NCBI GenBank assembly: GCA_949126835.1
Contig: OX421497.1
Location: forward strand, 43,298,226-43,362,225
From: Anisus vortex
Lineage: Eukaryota; Mollusca; Gastropoda; Planorbidae
DNA length: 64,000 nt
Direction of reading: 5' to 3'
Position numbers and translations under genes: made by a program. The stretch's first letter is position 1. The number at the start of each line of letters is the position of its first letter. Below the pieces are notes generated by a model, which was not told the origin of the DNA, made no database searches, and was given only the letters and a program-made list of their open reading frames with translations. Below, piece by piece: positions 57,763 to 64,000 of this stretch.

Positions 57763-60161
57763 CAGTGCCCTCACATAGGGGGGGGGGGCAGAGGGGGGCA
57801 TATGCCCGGGGGCGGCACTTCTAGGGGGGCGGCACTTCTAGGGTGGCGGAAAATATAACCTAAGTTCATACCAGAAATTTTGAGACACAATATGTCAACA
57901 AAAGGAATAATGGATAAAGATGGTAGAAGTTAACTTCTTATTTATTTAAACTCAAACTGTTTTATACAAATGTTTCACTTTTAATAGGCTCACAAATGTT
58001 TCATAAAAGATTGGTTCATCTAGAATATTCTAAATAAAAATTTGCATTTGTTAATTTCTTTAATCATAATAATTAACTAAGCGCAGGCACTAAACAAAGC
58101 AGTTACAGTCACTCATAGATTCTCAACGGGGGCGTTGTCGCCCCCCCCCCCAGGGGGCGGTGAGAATGTCTGGGTGGGGGCACTAACATTCCCGGGGGAG
58201 ATAGGGGGCGGTGAAGGACCAGTGGGCGGTACGAAAGTACTTTCAGTATTTGTACTTTAATTATAATAGACCTACTGTAATCTTGAGCTTGTTAAATAAT
58301 TAATCGACTGTTTCACTATTGACTCTGTCTATTGTGTAATTGTGATGTAAAAGTCATTCAAAACCCTTAACATACTTAATCTTGATTTATTGCTATAATT
58401 ATACTGTTTCTGAGAAAGGCAGATGGGGGCAGTGATTAGAATATGGATGAAATGTGACAGAACCTAACTGCTGCTAAACATCTGCTATCACCCAACAGAA
58501 CATGTTATACGAATAAAAAGTAGGAATCGCATTGATATTTAGAAGTTGGGGCTAGGGTCAATTTAAATAAAATAACTGGATTGGTTCGATAGCAAACGAA
58601 ATTCGGCGAGTTCGTTAATTATCGAAGTTTCAGATCGGTTTGATTCTAATTTAAATAAAATATGATTTATAAAAACAAGCGTTGATATCAACTTGAATTT
58701 AAGAAATATAAGTTGAGCCAAAGAACTATGCAGAGACGAATTGATGAAATGACAGGTGATGAATGGAGTACATTGTGTGGTTAGCTAAAACATTCCAATT
58801 TTCTTTACAATTTGATGAGTACATGCTACCAGGCAATTAAGCGTTACTTTTATTTTATTATAGAAGGGAAAATTGCCAATTTTTCAGAAAAAAATAAATA
58901 AGTGACACTAAAGGCGATTCTACATTACTTGAACTAAAAGACTTTTTATATAATAGTGTTATCGTGGATTGATGTGCCAGACGTATTAGCTGTGTGATCT
59001 CATCGACAACCTTTAGTTGCTAAATAATCTCATTTATTGTAGGCATCGCTCACTACACTACGTAATTACTGCAGATAACAAATAAGAAGCAATACATTCA
59101 ATGATAGATTGTTCAGTTATGCATTGAAAATAACAAGGACTACAAATCGTTTAAATTGTTACTGCATACATGATGGTCATCAAAATTTGTAATAGATTGT
59201 ATGATTCTTTTATTCGATGATAGAGGTTTTGGAAAGCAAAAACGATTATTTGATAGAAAATCTAATAAAATTGAGTACTGATAGGCCTATCACTGATATA
59301 ATCGATTTATATAAGTTTGAAAAAAATGATTTAAAGGTGATGACCCACCTAAAAGATGATATTTTCTTAAATGTCAAAACTTTGATTGTACATATGCAAG
59401 TTTGGACGCATAGGTCTTGCATTTGTAAAGAAAAAAACTGATGAAGACATAGATTTTCTACTTACTTATTGTCAACAACTTGAAGCATTTAGTGGTAAGT
59501 TTAACATTCGATTCCTGATTGGTTTTTAGGCCTTCTTTTCTAATAATGAAATATTAAAATCAGTCCTACCTTTACAACTGCACGAGGAATTGATTGAATA
59601 AAAAAAAAACAATGAAAATAAACATTGAAATGTATAAGAAATGGGCTATAATGAGGACTTTTGGTTGCAAAAGGGCATAAATCAATTTCACTAGGTCTTT
59701 CGATGTTGGCAACAATTTTTATTACATTTCCATCCCCCTATTTAGTGAAAAGAGAAGCAAGTTGCAAATAATGGAGCGTGGAAACCCAAGGATTTTAATA
59801 ACTGAAATTGAACCAAACAGATACAGACTGCTAGCAACATACAAGCTTCACTTTAATATTGATTTTGTTTTAAAACCTCTTGTGCAGTATATTTTTTTTA
59901 TTAATAATAAAAAAGACATGTTCATTTCATCTCTTTTTAGGATCATAAAAACGCACACAAATCTAGTCGTCCTATACAAATTGTATGCGGCAAATTTAAC
60001 TCATTAATTTAATTACGGCAAGGGGAGGGGGGCGGTGAGCGAAACAAAATTGAAAACAGGGGCGGTGAGCTGAAAGAGGTTGAGAACATATGAGTTACAG
60101 TATGAGGGGGCGCCACTGAAAATTTTGCCCTGGGGCGCCACATAGGCATGTAAGGGCCCTG
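57763..60161. mobile_element. hAT-like MITE with perfect 8-bp duplication, split by another hAT
   Basis: Termini CAGTGCCCTCACATAGG and the complement of CAGGGCCCTTACATGCC. GTGTTACC flanks both sides exactly (57755-57762 and 60162-60169). Without the insert at 58109-60092 it is only about 0.4 kb, rich in GGGGCGGCAC. Confidence 0.92.
58109..60092 (+). mobile_element. hAT-like transposon nested in the MITE, with perfect 8-bp duplication
   Basis: AGTTACAG flanks both sides (58101-58108 and 60093-60100). The right end is the complement of CATATGTTCTCAACC, close to the Charlie-type CAGTGGTTCTCAACC terminus. The left end contains CATAGATTCTCAACG, preceded by five extra bases. Plus-strand relics at about 59700-59860 (FPSPYLV and MERGNPRILITEIEPNRYRL) fit the C-terminal end of ZBED5-like hAT transposases. 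No intact frame. Confidence 0.8.
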
Positions 60162-60169
60162 GTGTTACC

Positions 60170-61570
60170 CCAACTTCCCAACAAGTAGTAACCCCGTCGA
60201 ATCGACCCGATCCGCTGCCCTGACAAGCACCAAAAAGAAAAACCAAAACTTCTCTTTTACAAGATCTCCGATCTCCGCAAAGGCAGATGTGACCTTTCCC
60301 CTGCAGCAATGTCTTAGAGCCGAGACAGACGCAAATCCTGTCAATTGTCCGAAGAGCCACCTGTGTAGTTCCGCTCATCCCGATAGTATGTGGAAAGAAA
60401 AACAATCACTTGTAATAATTTTCTACTTATCGAACATGCAATAAAGATTAACCGTACATATAGGGTGGTTCTAAATTATCAACGTAATAGGCCTATAAAG
60501 TTTGACGAGCCACCACAATGTCACGACTTTAGGCTACTATTGCGCGAGGTCGAACACAGCATGTAATGTACTTAGAATAATGAACATGTTCAAAACATGG
60601 AGAATAATTCCTATTAGGTGTTGGTTAAAATAGTATATATCTTAGCCTATTTATTTACATATAATTCAGAAATAACGAAATATAATTGAGGTCAGTATAT
60701 ATTATGACATATAACAGTTATAACATTGCATCATCACAGTACAAAATTCTCCCCTCCTTCGTTAACACACTATCACACTATCAAGGTCCGGTCCCTGGTG
60801 GGCTCTAATCAGCACACATAACACTCATCAATGTCCGATCCGGGTGATCTCCGGGCGTCACGCACAACATATATCAATGTCCAATTCACTCGACCACGGC
60901 GACGTCTAATACAAGATCACGCACTAGGCATCAACAACCACCTACTCAACATTTCGTCGAGGAATGTGAAAAATAATTAACAATTGATTGGAACAAGATA
61001 CTGCAAAGCATGAAAATACATTTGAAGTCGAATATTAAATCTATATAAGGAATTCACCTAGAACAAGGTCTAGAATTATTATAAATACAAGGCACAAAAT
61101 AATAAGTGAAAATACTATTAATACACAGGACAATCCAATATTATTATAGAAGTGGTACATCATTCTTAACTACTAAACCTTACCCCACATGCACTCCGCT
61201 CGTTCTAAAAGGTCCAGGTATTGACCTGACCTCCTCTCTTTCCAGTCACACACTAAACTGTATACCGAAAAGGAGAGTAGCCCCATACCCACAATATCCC
61301 CCAGTGAACACTATTCACCTTGACTCCGTGTTGGAGCATTGCTAACTGGGAGACGGGGAGTGTGAAATATGGCAAGACAGGGGATGGGTAAAGGGCCACC
61401 AGTGTAAAGTTTAGGGGGGGGGGGGAGCAACAATTTCCAAAAGTAAAATAGTGAACCAAACTCACTATTTGACATATATATAGCTCAGTGCCAAACAGTG
61501 CACTTATCTATATTTAAAATTCCACATTTTATCCTACAATTCACTTCCTTGAGCAATCCATATAGAGCTC
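60170..61570. other. no gene recognised; possible LTR remains
   Basis: It lies upstream of the minus-strand gag relic once the hAT is removed, so it may hold leader or LTR sequence of that element. Without a second copy I cannot define it. A G12 run is near 61418. Confidence 0.35.
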
Positions 61571-61582
61571 AGTGGTAATAAG

Positions 61583-61887
61583 CATAGACTATAATAAGAT
61601 GGACCGCTTGCTCTATTTTTAGAGCTTATATGTACTTTTTTGACATGTGCAACGAATAAGGCTGTCTTAAATTACTTCTACGCACCTCCTTGTTTCTTAA
61701 ATGTTTCCGCTGTATAGAACTTTCTATTTTAATTTAACTTTTTCCTTGAGAAAATCAAAGCGATTCAATGAAACGGAAGTGTAAAGTATTATACGAATTA
61801 CGAATCGGGAATTCAGAAAAGCAGTCTTTCGAGTCATCATATAGCAGAAATACTAAAGCAAGCGGTCCATATGTATTATAGTCTATG
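61583..61887. mobile_element. 305-bp MITE of the CATAGACTATAATA family
   Basis: Both ends read inward CATAGACTATAATA followed by TGGACCGCTTGCT. Flanks GTAATAAG and GTTATAAG match at 7 of 8. Related to 37489-37943. Confidence 0.9.
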
Positions 61888-62264
61888 GTTATAAGCCATG
61901 TCTATGTTCCAAGGGTCATAACCACGTTTTTCCCCAAAATGTAACTTAAGACGTTCTTCTACTGTTGTCTGCAGATGTTTTTTCTATATAGCATGCTGTG
62001 CGTTTCAATCTTGTTATTTCTAGAATAGCAATGTTGTCGTCTGCATAATTATTAACTATAGAAACATAAAGTTAATAATGTGGGTGTTATTTAAAAATTT
62101 TCTTACCAGTTAATGCATTAAATCAATGTGTATGCCTATAGAGTTTCAAGTTATTATTTTATTATTAAACGTTTAGGCTTTTAGAATTCCCTGTGTTAAT
62201 ATTGGCGTTATCAATCAAGGCAAAAAAAAAACAATGTTCTAGTAAAATATTTGAGATATTTTGT

Positions 62265-62625
62265 GCTAGTATCCCATGAGTCACTTTACGCTAGTAGGCT
62301 ATCCCATGAGTCACTATTTATCCTAGTATCCCATGAATAACTTTATGCTAGTAAAAGTATCCCGTCGGACCAAATTGATCCATATAGGGCCGGTGAAGCA
62401 GCGTTCATCAGTTTCTGTGGCCACGGCATACTAGGTGATTGTGTGGCCAGCACTATGCACAGCCGCCTTTACTTTACCCCAACTAAGGTTAGATAGGCCT
62501 ACCCATCAGAGCTGGGTAGACTCAGGGACACACTCAGATCCCATGAGTCACTTTATGCTAGTATCTCATGAGTCACTTATTTATGCTAGTATCCCATAAG
62601 TCACTTTATGCTAGTATCCCACAGG
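62265..62625 (+). repeat. minisatellite, about 25-29-bp units, interrupted by a SINE
   Basis: About seven imperfect units of CTAGTATCCCATGAGTCACT plus TTATG lie in two blocks either side of 62363-62541. Confidence 0.9.
62363..62541 (-). repeat. tRNA-derived SINE body, copy 3, 5'-truncated
   Basis: Minus strand: GGGGTAAAGTAAAGGCGG, then AGTGCTGGCCACACAATC, then GATCAATTTGGTCCG, as in 14470-14725. The tRNA head is missing. Confidence 0.85.
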
Positions 62626-63368
62626 GCCCTCGAGAGAAAAAAAAGATGCCGGTACGAGATCTTTTCTGGGCCCCCCTCCCCCCCCCCCCCCCCACTTTTT
62701 TTAACACTAGTCATTTCTATATGATTTATTTTTATTACATAGGCCTACGTTTGAAAAATCAGGAATCTTTTTACAAGGTCTGTGAACCATTTTGTGAAAC
62801 TGTCATAAGTGTTACCATTTACCATTAGAGTGTAATCATTTCAATCACAGCCTTACAGGTATATTACGAAATTACTTTAATCAAGTACATAGTTCTTAGT
62901 TTAAATTATTGTAATTGTTCCTGCGCTTCAGTAGGCCTATTGATCTTGCAAATAATATTACAAAGATGTGTAAAATGGGCAAAGTGACTCTCACTGTTGA
63001 TTGATAATTTATGTCCTCTAGTGACTAGTGTTTCTAGGTTTAGTGATTTAACTATAGGTGTTATTCTTGTCAGTTATAAATATTCACCAGTAATGTATGT
63101 TGTGTAGTCTAATGTAAGGTTAGATCTACTGTGGCAATACAGTTGACACATATTTTTTTTTTTTTTTACAAACTCTTCCCAAAATACATTTTGTTAAATG
63201 ACCCAAAAAAAATGTGTTTTAAATTTTCAATACATTTGTCTAAAATGAGGATACCTTCCATCTCCACTCTTGGCTACCGCACTGGAAATCATTAAAGTGT
63301 AAAAGGATCGACTAACTATTTTGACTGCCATACTAGTACCAATATGCAGCGACATAAAGTATTTAGGC
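62626..63368. other. no gene recognised
   Basis: A C-rich run at 62674-62692 and a poly-T run near 63152. Otherwise featureless. Confidence 0.4.
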
Positions 63369-64000
63369 CAGGGGTCGGCAACCTTTTGGCTAATAGTGTG
63401 CCAAACTATGATTTTTAAATCATTTAGCGTGCCAACAGCCCGAAAGTCAACCTGCTCTATGATATTTTAAATTTCTTTTAAATAATATTTATTTAGCGCT
63501 GTAGCAAGATAGAGGCCCAAAACGAGATGCATAGAGAAAATCTTTAGAGCGTTTTATATTTAGCTTAAAAAAACGAGTTTCTGGTTATCATCCTTTTAAA
63601 TTTATTTGCATTTACACCAAATACAGAATTTTATTACTAAACTTTCACATTTTGATAGTTAATTATCGCCTAAAATTATCATTTAGTTATCGTGATTCGA
63701 GATATGGATCTGGCACCTGCTATACATTGATAATTGTATTTCGATCTCAGTTTTACTGAGATATTCTCTTATATTATTATTACGTATAAGTCCTAGTGAA
63801 CATAATGTAACTATCGTTGATCGGTATAGAGACATTGTAATCATACAAACTTGGTAGTTAATGTAATGTTTAAAAATGTACAAATTTTATTATAAATTCT
63901 TTAATCATATAATATTTATAAACTTTTCAACTAACTTACACAATTTGATATAATTTCAAAATTATAAATTGAAAGAGCCGTTAATGCTTTTTTTATTGAA
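63369..64000. mobile_element. hAT transposon, left part, cut by window end (copy D)
   Basis: Starts CAGGGGTCGGCAACC followed by GTGTGCCAAAC and GCGTGCCAACAGCC as in copies A and B. The other end lies outside the window. It has the best-preserved left terminus of the family. Confidence 0.85.

Overview
The window looks like a piece of a mollusc genome, most likely a heterobranch gastropod. It is AT-rich and repeat-dense. The only host-type genes I can support are intronless rhodopsin-like 7-transmembrane receptors of the kind expanded as chemosensory receptors in gastropods. Around them lie tRNA-derived SINEs, non-LTR retrotransposon 3' ends with ATT-type tails, hAT DNA transposons with 8-bp target duplications, and a distinctive set of Ty3/gypsy-class LTR retrotransposons. 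The species assignment is inference; no marker gene settles it.

Layout. (1) 1-5083: an LTR retrotransposon with one uninterrupted 1631-codon gag-pol frame. Its domain order is gag, protease, integrase, reverse transcriptase, RNase H, with integrase BEFORE reverse transcriptase, the order known from Gmr1-like elements. Its 5' LTR lies outside the window. (2) 5.1-9.3 kb: no gene; a hairpin and dispersed repeats. (3) 9607-10692 (-): an intact receptor gene, inside a roughly 2.4-kb block duplicated at 20.8-23.4 kb, where the second receptor is a broken pseudogene. (4) 11.4-20.6 kb: microsatellite, SINEs, MITEs, a hAT remnant carrying LINE pieces, and a decayed LINE endonuclease. (5) 23748-35981: a minus-strand Gmr1-like element into which a second Gmr1-like element (27543-33891, +) inserted. 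Both have complete LTR pairs and 4-bp target duplications, and both lack reverse transcriptase and RNase H. (6) 36.4-41.6 kb: a MITE, then a 4.5-kb hAT remnant with a perfect 8-bp duplication that contains a MITE, a LINE piece, another hAT MITE and a 142-bp near-perfect palindrome. (7) 42.4-43.6 kb: a LINE reverse transcriptase fragment. (8) 45-51 kb: a MITE, a hAT internal copy, a TA microsatellite and a LINE tail. (9) 52587-53627 (+): a second intact receptor gene. (10) 53.8-64 kb: hAT pieces, one hAT nested in another with both 8-bp duplications perfect, a SCAN-like gag relic, MITEs, and a minisatellite split by a SINE.

How it fits together. The receptors are probably surface chemoreceptors signalling through G proteins. 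Almost everything else is selfish DNA. The most interesting part is the retrotransposon trio: one element encodes everything, one encodes gag, protease and integrase but no reverse transcriptase, and the youngest encodes gag and protease with a scrap of integrase and an added hydrophobic segment. This suggests movement in trans by a complete relative.
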